Assembly: GCA_963974595.1 (NCBI GenBank)
Contig: CAXBDA010000004.1
Location: forward strand, 23,482-87,481
Direction of reading: 5' to 3'
DNA from: PZPK01 sp963974595
GTDB taxonomy: Bacteria; Pseudomonadota; Gammaproteobacteria; Pseudomonadales; Oleiphilaceae
DNA length: 64,000 nt
The number at the start of each line of letters is the position of its first letter. Position 1 is the stretch's first letter. This document shows positions 44,519 through 54,379 of the stretch, piece after piece. The position numbers and the translations under genes were made by a program. Under the pieces are notes generated by a model. That model did not search any database. It worked only from the letters and a program-made list of their open reading frames with translations, and had not been told where the DNA came from.

Positions 44519-44830
44519 TTATTCAGCTTGAACCAAGATCCAAGGTTTTATGACCAAGGTCCAAACACTGGTATCGTTTTCATACCATTTCATCGCCAGC
44601 TCATCTGATACCTGAACAACTTGACCAGAAGACAACCATTCCTCAAATAAGGCTTTATTATCTGCTGCAAATTGCTCAGCGACGGTTAATAGGTCCAGGT
44701 CTTTTTGAATATTCAACACCAAGCCTTGTGCAAAAAAAGTTTGCAGCTCGCGCCATGGTGCCTTGGCTGTTTCCAAATTCAGCTTAGTTTTAAGGGACAC
44801 CATACCTTCAGGTAACGTTTGATCTGTCAT
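44519..44830 (-). CDS. DUF2288 family protein
   Basis: A 103-residue protein matching my memory of DUF2288: an APWRELQTFFAQGLVLNI start, a LDLLTVAEQFAADN helix and a C-terminal WTLVIKPWILVQ strand. It is cytoplasmic, acidic and has no catalytic motif. The function is unknown. TAGGTG lies 5-6 bp before ATG at 44830. It follows the wax ester synthase gene by 46 bp, so the two are probably one transcript. An 8-G homopolymer (44505-44512) lies just after its stop codon. Confidence 0.78.
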   Translation of the reverse strand: MTDQTLPEGMVSLKTKLNLETAKAPWRELQTFFAQGLVLNIQKDLDLLTVAEQFAADNKALFEEWLSSGQVVQVSDELAMKWYENDTSVWTLVIKPWILVQAE

Positions 44831-44876
44831 TGATACACCTATAACAACTATATACAGTTAAAAAACGGTGAGTAGC

Positions 44877-46358
44877 TTAAGACACCATAATCGGCTGAAC
44901 AAGGTCTTCTATGTAACTTGCTACAATGTCTGTTCGATGCATATCAATCTGACTCACAAAGCGATTGATAATTCTTTCTGGTTTAGGAAAAAGCTTAGCA
45001 TCCCCCACTAAACCGAATTGAATTTGACCCGCGTAGCTAATAATACTTAAACCTAAGCCCAAATCACCGGTTTGTGGCACCCAAAACATTTGTTCTTTTA
45101 TTTTTGCACCGCATAAATAACGTGACGCCCTAGAACCAGGAACATTCGATAAGACAGCACTGGTTTTATTACCAAAACTTTCAAGTAAGGTTTTCTGAAC
45201 GGTTTTCGGCATCAAGCCAGATGCATAAAGAATTGCGTAAGATAAAGCCGGCTGAAGCGATTGCTTCAGAGCAATCATATCGTGTTTGAGCTTATAAACG
45301 CGTTCTATAGGGTTATCGATACCGATTGGCAAAGGCACAAAAACGGTACCAAAACAGTTACCCAACTCTTCAGGGTTCACACCAACATCAAGTTTATCCG
45401 CGGGCCGAATATTTACAGGTAAGGTAACATGAATTTTCTGCCCATCCAGTTTAGCCCCAGAGGCAAGCAACTCTTCTCTTAGCGCTCCAGCAACACAGGA
45501 TAATAATAAGTCATTGATTTTACAGCCGACAACTTTGGCAATACCCGCAAACTTATCAAAACTGATAGGTTCTGACCAAGCACAGGTTTTTCTGATACCT
45601 AAAGGACCTTTTAATAAGCTTTTGGAATCTGCTGGCAGCGCTGCTAGTTGGGCAATTTCAGCTGCGGCTTTCACGCCATCACCGACAAGCTCTTTGAGCG
45701 CTTCTTGATCTTTGAGGATATACAATCCTTCCGTCGACAGTTTCTTGGCTAAACCGCGATAACGCTCCATTCGATTCATCGCACTATCCATTGCCTTTTG
45801 ATAACGCGGCCATTCGTAATTTATATCTGATGTCGTATTGTCTTTATCTTCCCCCTGAAAACGACTGGAGCCTCCGTGCACAAATGGAGCAACGTTCGCA
45901 CTGGCATCGGTAATAGAGTGAAATACCGACACTAACGCCAAACCATCTGCGTAGGAGTGATGAACACGGAAAATAATGGCGTTACCCTGATCATAATTTT
46001 CGACAAAGAGTAACTGCCAAAGAGGTTTAGAGCGATCAAAAGGAATACTGACCTGATCAGCAAGATAGTCTTGAAGCGCTTTTTTATCTGCAGAACCTGA
46101 AAGCGCAACGCATTTAACATGCGATTCAATGTCGAAATAAGGATCTTTTTCCCAGACAAGTTGTCCAGACTTTGAAACAGGCCGGCATAAAAATCGCGGG
46201 AAATGTAGAAAGCGATTGATAATCGTATGTTTGAAATCCTCAAAACGCGTGTTTTCAGTAATCAACATCGCATTGATAATCATTAAATTGGTTGGCGAAT
46301 CCATGCGCAACCATGCAGTGTCTGCACCATTTAAAGGCTTAGATTGGGCTTCAGCCAT
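44877..46358 (-). CDS. Wax ester synthase/acyl-CoA:diacylglycerol acyltransferase (WS/DGAT)
   Basis: Joins fatty acyl-CoA to a fatty alcohol or diacylglycerol, producing wax esters or triacylglycerol for storage. The active site HHSYADG (133-139 from this start) fits HHxxxDG. Other family segments are PLWQLLFVENY, NDLLLSCVAGALREEL, the LPVNIR motif and SNVPGSR. The length is 493 residues. ATG at 46358 (MAEAQSK) has GGAG 6 bp upstream; the ATG at 46370 has no ribosome site. Storage lipid synthesis is typical of marine hydrocarbon- or lipid-using gammaproteobacteria. Neighbouring lipid genes (hydrolase, acyl-CoA synthetase, PHA protein) agree. Confidence 0.94.
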   Translation of the reverse strand: MAEAQSKPLNGADTAWLRMDSPTNLMIINAMLITENTRFEDFKHTIINRFLHFPRFLCRPVSKSGQLVWEKDPYFDIESHVKCVALSGSADKKALQDYLADQVSIPFDRSKPLWQLLFVENYDQGNAIIFRVHHSYADGLALVSVFHSITDASANVAPFVHGGSSRFQGEDKDNTTSDINYEWPRYQKAMDSAMNRMERYRGLAKKLSTEGLYILKDQEALKELVGDGVKAAAEIAQLAALPADSKSLLKGPLGIRKTCAWSEPISFDKFAGIAKVVGCKINDLLLSCVAGALREELLASGAKLDGQKIHVTLPVNIRPADKLDVGVNPEELGNCFGTVFVPLPIGIDNPIERVYKLKHDMIALKQSLQPALSYAILYASGLMPKTVQKTLLESFGNKTSAVLSNVPGSRASRYLCGAKIKEQMFWVPQTGDLGLGLSIISYAGQIQFGLVGDAKLFPKPERIINRFVSQIDMHRTDIVASYIEDLVQPIMVS

Positions 46359-46370
46359 AACGGACTCCAT

Positions 46371-46852
46371 GTATTATTTTTATTGTGTGGTTTTTATAGT
46401 GAAAACAATACTAATTTTTTACTGAAGTGAATACCTGACAACATCACGTAAAAAGAGATTTATCCATGTCTCGAAAGATATGAACACAGGCAATGACATT
46501 AACAGAAAAAACATCAAAAAGAATGCTAATTTGCCTGTTTATTAACCGCATTCAGGCGTCTAGGTTGCAAAAACTAACAAAAGTTACAATTTTTAACATC
46601 CGTTTTACCCGGCATCTGCCATAATTAATTCATAGAGTTACGTATGGTTTTGAAAGAGCTTTCTAAATATATTGTAATCTTTTGATACATTTTAGATTTC
46701 TTTCACTAACTAAAGGCCTATACTTATTATAAAATAATCTAACATTTGCACAGCTTTTATCTAATTAACGATAGCTTTTTATACGTTTAGATAAGACTTA
46801 AGCAAAGAATCTAGTCTGATTTTTCTGGCTAGCCTAGTTGGGGAGAGTGTTT
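46371..46852. other. Long divergent intergenic region
   Basis: About 480 bp between the wax ester synthase and alpha/beta hydrolase genes, which point away from each other. It is AT-rich, with a TATAAA-type hexamer near 46731 that could be a -10 element. I see no small gene, RNA gene or strong inverted repeat. It should hold both promoters. Confidence 0.5.
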
Positions 46853-47845
46853 ATGCAAGCATCTCATGCGCGCAAATTAATTAAGCCGATCGAACAAAGC
46901 TATACCGAAATGTTTTCGGGTAAAGTGTATACCGTTGGCAAAGGGGCTGTCAGCATTAGAAATCATAGCAGCCAAGCTAAACATACTGTGATTGGTGTTC
47001 ATGGTTTTTTAGAAAATCACTGCTATTTCACCCAACTTTATCATCAGTCCACCACTGAACTGATTCTTCTTACATGCAGTAATTATCATGTACCCGTAAG
47101 CGGCCCTATTCCAGAGCCTGCTGATTGGGAAGTTCCCATTAAATATTTAGAAGCCACCATCGAATATGATGCCTGCGTTCTAAATCAAGCTTTGGCAAAC
47201 TTACCTTCTACAGAAAATATCAGAATACATGGCCATTCACGAGGCTGTGCTGTCATTCTGCAAGCGCTGGCTTTTCGACCTGAACTTTTTGAGAAAGTAG
47301 AACTAATTCTTGAAGCTCCAGTCCTGCCTGGCGGAAAACCCCACCCGCTCGTTTCGGCCATGTTAGAACCTGTTAGCCACGGTATGTGGCCATGGGTTGT
47401 TCGCTTAATTAACAGCACGCCATCGTCCTCATATGGCCAAATGTTTTTTGGCAAAACCAATGAGCGAAAGAAACAGCTCTTAAATAAGATGTTTAGCGCC
47501 ACCAAAGATCACTTAACCATCGTTCGTAATATTGAAAATCTTTTCGCCTGGATGGATAAAGCAGATTATTCGGTATACAAACTGATGAAGCACGGCACCT
47601 TTTTGATACCTAAAATGGATCGAATATTAGATAGAGACCTAATGCTCAAGAGTGCTCAACACAGCCCCAATGCTCTTAGAATTATTGAAACAGATGCGGT
47701 GAGTCATTTTATTAGCCTTGATGATGACAAATGGGTACCAAGCTTAGACAGCCGACCTAACTCCCTAAGCAATAAACCAGCAAAAGCTCAGATGAAGTTA
47801 AACGCGGAACAAGCAAAAAAATTAGACATGGCCTCAACAGCCTAA
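46853..47845 (+). CDS. Alpha/beta hydrolase
   Basis: A 330-residue cytoplasmic hydrolase. The oxyanion segment VIGVHGFLENH and the nucleophile elbow GHSRG (serine about 129) are clear, and DAVSHFISLDD near the C-terminus may hold the catalytic histidine. Substrate is unknown; a lipase or thioesterase is plausible from its place beside wax ester synthase and acyl-CoA synthetase. ATG 46853 has GGGGAG upstream, so it is better than a TTG five codons earlier. The C-terminal 40 residues are polar and probably disordered. A terminator-like hairpin follows. Confidence 0.82.
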   Translation: MQASHARKLIKPIEQSYTEMFSGKVYTVGKGAVSIRNHSSQAKHTVIGVHGFLENHCYFTQLYHQSTTELILLTCSNYHVPVSGPIPEPADWEVPIKYLEATIEYDACVLNQALANLPSTENIRIHGHSRGCAVILQALAFRPELFEKVELILEAPVLPGGKPHPLVSAMLEPVSHGMWPWVVRLINSTPSSSYGQMFFGKTNERKKQLLNKMFSATKDHLTIVRNIENLFAWMDKADYSVYKLMKHGTFLIPKMDRILDRDLMLKSAQHSPNALRIIETDAVSHFISLDDDKWVPSLDSRPNSLSNKPAKAQMKLNAEQAKKLDMASTA

Positions 47846-47871
47846 TCAGTCAACTTACTCGTCATACCTTT

Positions 47872-47898
47872 AAAAGCCGGTTTACTCCGGCGTTTTAT
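47872..47898 (+). terminator. Terminator after the alpha/beta hydrolase gene
   Basis: AAAAGCCGG-TTTACT-CCGGC then GTTTTATTA: a 5-bp GC stem extended by A-T pairs with a one-base bulge, 27 bp after the stop. Short but well placed. Confidence 0.6.
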
Positions 47899-47977
47899 TA
47901 TATTTATGCTCGCTTAGACTATCTCTTTTTTATATGATGCCTTTGATAAATTTTTCACCCATAGTTTGGCTTAAGGC

Positions 47978-48724
47978 ATGTATCGAGAAAGAATCCTCAG
48001 CACTAAGACACATCACCCAGCGGCGATTCGTTTAAAAGATGCCATGCTGGAATATCATGATTTCCAATTAAATAATCAAAGCCATTTTTTGAACAATGAG
48101 TTAGCGAGACTTGCGCAATGGCAGAGTGAACGACTCAAGCACTCACACAATGACCTGTATTCCTCGGCACACTATCAACAAGGCCTTTCTTTCCTATTTA
48201 CTGAGTTATATTCAGATACAGATTTTACCGAACGTGATCGAGACCTGGAACGCATCTTTCCAAAGATGGTCAAATTACTACCCGGCTCTGTTATCGAAAC
48301 TGTGAGCTTGTTAGTTGAACTTAACATGCTGACCCAAATGCTCGACCTGGAACTGGCGACTAAGCTTTTTATCGATTTATCTCACACAACGATTAATGAG
48401 CAACATTATTGTGAGGCTTATCGGCTCTGCAATAACCATCAAAAACGCGCTTACCAAATAAAACTCACGGAAGATTTGGGGAAAAAACTAGATAAATATG
48501 CCCGTAGCCAGGTAATTTTATTTTCTTTGAAATTATCACGAGGACCAGCTGAGTCAGCTGGTTTAGGTGCACTTCATCATTTCTTAAGTTCTGGATTCAA
48601 GGCCTTCCATAGCATGCGCAATATCGACATATTGATGCATGAAATAGCCTTAAGAGAGACTCACTTTCTTAATACGATAATGTCCAATAATATCTACCCC
48701 TTCGGTTTCGATGCGCAAACATAA
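47978..48724 (+). CDS. Uncharacterised helical protein
   Basis: A 248-residue soluble helical protein. The segment FLFTELYSDTDFTERDRDLE then RIFPKMVKLLP (about 71-101) recalls a conserved FFLEELYxxxDFxxRDxxL family known from marine and plant-associated gammaproteobacteria, function unknown. The C-terminal half has KLSRGPAESAGLGALHHFLS then SGFKAF. No catalytic motif, signal peptide or membrane helix is visible. ATG 47978 has AAGG only 1 bp upstream, so the ribosome site is poor and the start less certain. It is convergent, 23 bp apart, with the acyl-CoA synthetase. Its place among lipid genes suggests, but does not prove, a lipid link. Confidence 0.7.
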   Translation: MYRERILSTKTHHPAAIRLKDAMLEYHDFQLNNQSHFLNNELARLAQWQSERLKHSHNDLYSSAHYQQGLSFLFTELYSDTDFTERDRDLERIFPKMVKLLPGSVIETVSLLVELNMLTQMLDLELATKLFIDLSHTTINEQHYCEAYRLCNNHQKRAYQIKLTEDLGKKLDKYARSQVILFSLKLSRGPAESAGLGALHHFLSSGFKAFHSMRNIDILMHEIALRETHFLNTIMSNNIYPFGFDAQT

Positions 48725-48747
48725 CTAAGTGACCACCAAAACCATAT

Positions 48748-50628
48748 TTAAAAAGAGAAACCAGCCGCCTGTATTTTCATCAAAAGAGGCTTATCTATTT
48801 TTTCAAACGTTTTTGTCTTAGGTAAACACACCCACACGCTATCACTCAACTGATCAATATCAAATGCCTGCTTCTTCAAATCGGTTTTCTTATATTTAAA
48901 AGTTCCTGTGGTTTCCATTGCCTCTTTAGCAATACGCACAAACAAGGGAGTCGCATAAGAAGGCAAAACGGATCGAACATAGTGATAAAAATTTTGTGGG
49001 TGAAAGCTTTCACCTTGCTTTAACCAAATAGCGGCCATGCCCGCTTTGCCATTGGTTTCGGGTACTTCTACACCATAGACAATGACATCACTCACCGATT
49101 CGTACTGGCTAATACAATTTTCAACTTCTGTGGTAGAGACATTTTCACCCTTCCAGCGGAAAGTATCCCCTAAACGATCAACAAACTGGACATGTTTGAA
49201 ACCTTGGTCGCGCATTAAGTCGCCCGAGTCAAACCAGGCATCACCGTTTCTAAATACATTTCGTAGAATTTTTTCTTCTGTTTTTTGAGGATCTGTATAT
49301 CCATCAAAGGGTGTTTTATCGGTTATTTCACCTAATAACAAACCAGACTCACCCTTGGCAACCCGACGCATAAAACCATCTGAATGCCGAACCGGGGTAT
49401 CATTTTCGATATTGTATTCAACAATCGCGTACGGCACGCTCGTACATCCTACCGTGCAGTCGTGGTTAAAGAGGTTTAAAAAGCCAATATTACCTTCACT
49501 AGAGCCATAGAATTCCATTACCTTATTGACGCCAAAGCGTTTTTTAAACGGCTTCCATAAGTTTGGTCTGAGACCATTACCAAACATCATTTTTATTTGG
49601 TGATTTTTATCATCTGCCGATTCTGGCTGAGCCAGCAGATAACGACATAACTCACCCACATAACAAAATGCTGTCGCTTTCGTGCGTCGAACATCATGCC
49701 AAAACTCACTCGCAGAAAACTTACGTGACATAATCAAACACGCATCACCCGCTAGAATGCTCCCCCAGGCAATGGCTAAAGCGGTACCGTGATAAAATGG
49801 CAAAGTGACATAGGCACGATCTTTTTTACTCAACTGCAAACACGCTAAACCGGCACCACCATAGGCTTTCATAAAACGCCCATTGGTCATCACCGCAGCT
49901 TTGGGTAGACCTGTCGTACCAGAAGTATAAAAATAACAAGAAGCATCTTGAGGGCGCGCCAGGAACGTACAGGCGGGATTCACACTAGAGTTTATTTTTT
50001 GTAATGCGGCTAAGTCAGTAAAATTAGCTGGCAGCTTATAACTATCCGCCACTTGACAGGTGTCAATATCTGGCAGAAAAAGGCGAAAGGCTTTGCCTTG
50101 CGGTAGAATGTCATCTTCAGGTATTAACGCATCGAACAACTCGGCACCCACAATAATTCGCTGTGCGTCGACTACGGTTAAACTATGCCTTAACGCGGCA
50201 CCGCGAAGACTGGTATTGATTAATGCTGCGACACCGCCAATTTTAGTCAGTGCGGCAATACAAACAAGCAATTCAGGTCTGTTTTCGATAAATACGGCTA
50301 ACACATCACCTTTTTTGACACCTAAGTCTTTAAAGCTATGTGCCATCCGGTTTGCCCAGCTATTTAATTCGCGATAAGTGTACTGAGAATCTTCAAATAT
50401 AAGGGCTAAACCATCGGGGTTTCTCTTGGCAGACTGTTCGAGGCAAACGCCAATTCCCGCAGGATAATCACCTGCTTTTCGACTTGCCAAATAAGCGCCC
50501 TGAATGCGTTTGGGCAAACCAATACAAAATAAAGGCAGTTTCGAAAGAAATTGACTTAAGGATAAAACCTGCCCATCTTTAATCTGCTTACTTTGAACCT
50601 GTCTATTTTTAAAGAATGAATCTGACAT
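48748..50628 (-). CDS. Long-chain acyl-CoA synthetase, FATP-like
   Basis: Activates fatty acids to acyl-CoA with ATP. The 626-residue adenylate-forming enzyme has the ATP loop YFYTSGTTGLPKAAVM, the MEFYGSSEGN segment, the DSGDLMRDQGF motif and FVDRLGDTFRWKGENVST, which is typical of the FATP/very-long-chain branch. Residues 30-50 include PKRIQGAYLASR. AAAGG lies 6 bp before ATG. It follows the PHA-granule-family gene by 41 bp, so they are likely one unit. It would supply acyl-CoA to the wax ester synthase nearby. Confidence 0.93.
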   Translation of the reverse strand: MSDSFFKNRQVQSKQIKDGQVLSLSQFLSKLPLFCIGLPKRIQGAYLASRKAGDYPAGIGVCLEQSAKRNPDGLALIFEDSQYTYRELNSWANRMAHSFKDLGVKKGDVLAVFIENRPELLVCIAALTKIGGVAALINTSLRGAALRHSLTVVDAQRIIVGAELFDALIPEDDILPQGKAFRLFLPDIDTCQVADSYKLPANFTDLAALQKINSSVNPACTFLARPQDASCYFYTSGTTGLPKAAVMTNGRFMKAYGGAGLACLQLSKKDRAYVTLPFYHGTALAIAWGSILAGDACLIMSRKFSASEFWHDVRRTKATAFCYVGELCRYLLAQPESADDKNHQIKMMFGNGLRPNLWKPFKKRFGVNKVMEFYGSSEGNIGFLNLFNHDCTVGCTSVPYAIVEYNIENDTPVRHSDGFMRRVAKGESGLLLGEITDKTPFDGYTDPQKTEEKILRNVFRNGDAWFDSGDLMRDQGFKHVQFVDRLGDTFRWKGENVSTTEVENCISQYESVSDVIVYGVEVPETNGKAGMAAIWLKQGESFHPQNFYHYVRSVLPSYATPLFVRIAKEAMETTGTFKYKKTDLKKQAFDIDQLSDSVWVCLPKTKTFEKIDKPLLMKIQAAGFSF

Positions 50629-50669
50629 AGAGAACCTTTAATAAAGAAGAAATCGCATAGGCTTAAGAC

Positions 50670-50945
50670 TTAACTTAATAGTTCATCTAAACGACGAGTG
50701 ATCGAATTTTCAATTTTGGTTTTAAAAGGCCTAAGTAGAAAGCTAAGCTCCATTTTAAGATCAACAGAGCTTGGTGACAGCATCATCTTGCCTTTTGCCC
50801 CCGCACCTTTAAACTTTACCGTTTCATTTTCCCAGTGATATTTCACCCCGAATTCTTCTGCCAAGTTCACTATAACTTCTTCTGCAATCACCTTTACTTC
50901 ATCAAATTCCAAAGTGTGTGATCGACTCACCGTTATCACTGACAT
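50670..50945 (-). CDS. Polyhydroxyalkanoic acid system family protein
   Basis: A 91-residue protein of the PHA_gran_rgn type, with the start ITVSRSHTLEFDEVKVIAEE, a KYHWENETVKFKGAG middle and GKMMLSPSSVDLKMELSFLL then a C-terminal amphipathic helix. The family is found next to phaI/phaF and ubiE in Pseudomonas and is thought to affect PHA granules. It has the same neighbour here, ubiE, on the other side of a 279-bp gap. No pha synthase is in the window. Confidence 0.88.
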   Translation of the reverse strand: MSVITVSRSHTLEFDEVKVIAEEVIVNLAEEFGVKYHWENETVKFKGAGAKGKMMLSPSSVDLKMELSFLLRPFKTKIENSITRRLDELLS

Positions 50946-51224
50946 AAAACGCTCTCTTTTTCTTTAAAGGTTAAGGCATTACTGCATACTCTAAGGCAAG
51001 AATGCCTGTATCGAAAGTAATCTTGCACACATATTCTTGAAGGAAATTTCAATATCACGTGAAGATTACTTGATACAAAGCAATTCTAACGCCGGTCAGA
51101 GCATTTTTTAGGCGTGTTATGATAGTTTTCCTGATGGAGCAAGGTTAGAATGTTGCACCAAGAATCAGCATCAATCTCGCTTAGCAGAATAGTAAATTCA
51201 GCACGTATTTAAAGAGTATAGCCT

Positions 51225-52013
51225 ATGAATAATGAGTCCTTGCCAGAATCTAAAACCTCATCTCAAGATGCTGAACAAATCACACATTTTGGCTTTCAAA
51301 ATGTTCGGGCTGAAGAGAAGGCCGGAAAAGTTGCCGATGTATTTCATTCAGTCGCCAGCAAATATGACATTATGAATGATTTAATGTCGATGGGTGTTCA
51401 TCGAATCTGGAAGCGTTTAACCATTGAATCCAGTGGCGTTAGACCTGGCTATAAAGTGCTCGATATTGCTGGTGGGACCGGTGATTTAACCATGCAATTT
51501 TCAAAGCGTGTGGGTGAACAAGGCCAAGTCATTCTTGCTGACATTAACTCTTCCATGCTGAATGTGGGCCGAGATCGACTGATAGATCAAGGTTATGGCA
51601 GCAATATTCAATTCGTACAAGCAAACGCAGAAATACTGCCCTTTCCGGATAATTATTTTAATTGTGTGAGCATTGCGTTTGGTTTGCGTAACGTCACCGA
51701 TAAAGACAAAGCAATTCGCTCTATGCTACGCGTTTTAAAGCCCGGTGGACGCCTGCTCATACTTGAGTTTTCAAAACCTGACAATGAGCTATTAAGCAAA
51801 GTTTACGATAAGTACTCCTTCACAGCACTGCCCTTAATAGGGAAGTTAATTACCAACGATAGCGAAAGCTACAAATATCTTGCAGAATCTATACGTATGC
51901 ACCCAAATCAAGAAACCTTAAAAGGGATGATGGAAAGTGCAGGATTTGTAAATTGTCGTTTCCAGAATATGACAGGTGGCATCGTTGCGCTTCACACAGG
52001 AATCAAACCTTAA
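51225..52013 (+). CDS. ubiE: Ubiquinone/menaquinone C-methyltransferase
   Basis: SAM-dependent C-methylation of the quinone ring, shared by ubiquinone and menaquinone synthesis. The 262-residue protein has THFGFQNVRAEEKAGKVADV, the SAM loop VLDIAGGTGDLTM, the UbiE signature SIAFGLRNVTDKDKAIRSM and RVLKPGGRLLILEFSKP. AAAGAG precedes ATG by 8 bp. It leads the plus-strand cluster ubiE-ubiJ-ubiB-hisE-tatABC-rsmE; the ubiJ ATG directly follows its stop codon. Confidence 0.97.
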   Translation: MNNESLPESKTSSQDAEQITHFGFQNVRAEEKAGKVADVFHSVASKYDIMNDLMSMGVHRIWKRLTIESSGVRPGYKVLDIAGGTGDLTMQFSKRVGEQGQVILADINSSMLNVGRDRLIDQGYGSNIQFVQANAEILPFPDNYFNCVSIAFGLRNVTDKDKAIRSMLRVLKPGGRLLILEFSKPDNELLSKVYDKYSFTALPLIGKLITNDSESYKYLAESIRMHPNQETLKGMMESAGFVNCRFQNMTGGIVALHTGIKP

Positions 52014-52691
52014 ATGAAACTGTTTGAGTCTGACTGGATGAAATCTGCCGCTAAAAAAATCGTAAGTGGCATTAACAGCGCCCTAGCGATGTCACCTGGC
52101 TCACAAAAACAGTTAAAGAACCTCGAAGGTTGTATTTTAAAGCTACACCTCAAGGGGCTCGATACAGACTTCCATTTTGGGGTCGTCAAATCAGGGCAAA
52201 ACAGTCAAGATGCAGAGCCTGAAAAGAGTACATTTAAATATCGGATAGATTTGCTTGATCCAATTAACCAAACAGATGTAATGATTGCCGGAAGCCCCAT
52301 TGCCTTCATCAAACTTATTAGCCAAAAAAATAAAGCATCGCTTTTCCAATCAAAAGAGTTAAGCCTTGAAGGAGACTCAGTTCGTATTCAGCAAATTCTG
52401 GCTTTTTTAAACTCACTTCAAATCGATTGGGATGGCTTGCTTTCTACCTTTATTGGTGATGTGCCCGCACACCTTTTAGGCTCTTCTATTCGCTCAGGCT
52501 TAATGTGGGGGCTTAGTTTCAGCCAGTCCCTTATAAGAGATACTGAAGAGTTCATTAAATATGAACTTCGTTTATTGCCAGATAACAGACGCGCCCAAAA
52601 GCAATTTTTAGCCATTGCATCCCTTGCTGAAGATTTTGAAATGCTAAACAAACGCTTTGAGCAATTAGAAGCCAACGTAGCAACCAAATAG
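52014..52691 (+). CDS. ubiJ: Ubiquinone biosynthesis accessory factor UbiJ
   Basis: A 225-residue SCP2-domain protein that holds hydrophobic ubiquinone intermediates in the cytosolic Ubi metabolon. The lipid-binding part is about 35-130 (FHFGVVKSG, VMIAGSPIAFIKLI), and GDSVRIQQILAFLNSLQIDW follows with the conserved tryptophan. The C-terminal helix contains a coiled coil (FEMLNKRFEQLEANV). Its ATG begins at the base after the ubiE stop, so translation is coupled. Sequence conservation in UbiJ is low; context carries part of the call. Confidence 0.92.
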   Translation: MKLFESDWMKSAAKKIVSGINSALAMSPGSQKQLKNLEGCILKLHLKGLDTDFHFGVVKSGQNSQDAEPEKSTFKYRIDLLDPINQTDVMIAGSPIAFIKLISQKNKASLFQSKELSLEGDSVRIQQILAFLNSLQIDWDGLLSTFIGDVPAHLLGSSIRSGLMWGLSFSQSLIRDTEEFIKYELRLLPDNRRAQKQFLAIASLAEDFEMLNKRFEQLEANVATK

Positions 52692-52723
52692 AGACCATCA
52701 AATTCGTGCCAACCTTACTCAGA

Positions 52724-54367
52724 ATGACTAAATTAAGACGATTTTTTACCATATTATGGGTTATTAGCCGGTATCGCTTAGATGAATTTATGCCGGCAAA
52801 CCAACTCCCTACCGCCATAAGAATACTTCTGTTTTTTGCACCCTGGCATGTTTTCCCAAGACCCTCGATAGACAGAGGCGAACGACTAAGGCTCGCGCTG
52901 GAAACACTCGGCCCCATTTTTATCAAGTTTGGGCAAATTCTATCGACCCGTCGAGACCTGTTACCAGATGATATGGCCGACGCTCTCAAGCAGCTTCAGG
53001 ACAATGTCCAAGCCTTTTCAGGTGAACATGCTAAACAGCTCATCGAAAAAGGTTTAAATAAACGCGTTGAGCAAGTATTTGCCAGCTTTACGATTGAGCC
53101 ACTCGCGACGGCCTCCATTGCTCAGGTACATGCGGCTCAGCTGTATAATGGTAAAGACGTTATCGTCAAGGTGATTCGCCCCGGTATCGAAAAGATAATC
53201 CATAAAGATATTCAATTAATGATGCTAATGGCGAGCTGGTTAGAGAAATTCTGGTCTGATGGAAAACGCTTACACCCCGTTCAGCTAGTTGAAGATTATG
53301 AAAAAACCATTTTTGATGAATTAGACTTACAAAGAGAAGCTGCCAACGCCTCGCAAATTCGACGTAATTTTCTTGATTCCGATTTAATCTATATTCCAGA
53401 AATTTTTTGGGACTATACCAACCAGCATGTTTTGGTGATGGAGCGTATATACGGCATTCCAGTCGCCGATGTCGAAGCCTTAAAAGCCGCTGGTGTGAAC
53501 TTAAAACTGCTTGCTGAACGGGGTGTTGAAATATTCTTCACCCAAGTATTTCGTGATAGTTTCTTTCATGCAGATATGCACCCGGGTAATATTTTTGTGT
53601 CTGCCCAAAGACCGCAACAACCTCAATATATTGCGATCGATTTCGGCATTGTCGGCACCCTCAGCCAAGATGATCAAAGTTATTTAGCGCGAAACTTGCT
53701 TGCATTTTTTAATCGCGATTACAAAATGGTGGCTGAGCTGCATATCTCCTCGGGCTGGATTCCAGAAGACACCCGCATTGAAGAATTTGAATCTGCGATT
53801 AGAACAGTTTGTGAACCCATTTTTGAACGCCCTCTTAAAGATATTTCCTTCGGGCAATTTTTATTACGCTTATTCCAAACAGCTCGTCGCTTTAATATGG
53901 AGGTGCAGCCTCAATTAGTGCTTCTGCAAAAAACCCTACTTAATATTGAAGGACTGGGGAGACAACTTTACCCTGACCTTGATTTATGGAATACCGCTGC
54001 GCCTTACTTAGAAAACTGGATGAAGCAACGCATCGCCCCCCCCGGTGTTTGGAAAAACATCAAACAGCATTTTCCTGAATGGTTAGAACAAACACCGGAA
54101 GTACCTCAGCTATTATTTGATGCCATGAAACAGATCAAACACCTCGATCATTATCAACATCAGCGCGATAACCTGGTTCAGGCCTTAGCCAGTGAAATAA
54201 AACAACAGCGAAAACAGTCAAAAGATTATATAATTGGTGTGTCCTTACTTGTTATTGGTTTTATTGCGACACGCCCTGAAAGCCTCAATTGGATAACTGA
54301 GCTATCCTTACAGGTCGCTGCACCCATCGCTATCGGTGCATATTTTATCCTTCGAACAAAGAAATAA
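52724..54367 (+). CDS. ubiB: Ubiquinone biosynthesis kinase-like protein UbiB
   Basis: An atypical ABC1/ADCK-family ATPase needed for aerobic ubiquinone synthesis. From ATG 52724 it has 547 residues; a GTG at 52706 would add six, and the E. coli alignment favours the ATG. Family marks are the KxGQ motif IKFGQILSTRRDLLPDDMAD, the alanine-rich loop ATASIAQVHAA, VIVKVIRPG, VFFTQVFRDSFFHADMHPGN with the catalytic loop and IDFGIVGTL with the metal aspartate. Two C-terminal membrane helices (last 50 residues) anchor it. It follows ubiJ by about 30 bp and precedes hisE by 12 bp. Confidence 0.97.
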   Translation: MTKLRRFFTILWVISRYRLDEFMPANQLPTAIRILLFFAPWHVFPRPSIDRGERLRLALETLGPIFIKFGQILSTRRDLLPDDMADALKQLQDNVQAFSGEHAKQLIEKGLNKRVEQVFASFTIEPLATASIAQVHAAQLYNGKDVIVKVIRPGIEKIIHKDIQLMMLMASWLEKFWSDGKRLHPVQLVEDYEKTIFDELDLQREAANASQIRRNFLDSDLIYIPEIFWDYTNQHVLVMERIYGIPVADVEALKAAGVNLKLLAERGVEIFFTQVFRDSFFHADMHPGNIFVSAQRPQQPQYIAIDFGIVGTLSQDDQSYLARNLLAFFNRDYKMVAELHISSGWIPEDTRIEEFESAIRTVCEPIFERPLKDISFGQFLLRLFQTARRFNMEVQPQLVLLQKTLLNIEGLGRQLYPDLDLWNTAAPYLENWMKQRIAPPGVWKNIKQHFPEWLEQTPEVPQLLFDAMKQIKHLDHYQHQRDNLVQALASEIKQQRKQSKDYIIGVSLLVIGFIATRPESLNWITELSLQVAAPIAIGAYFILRTKK

Positions 54368-54379
54368 AGAGCAGCAACT

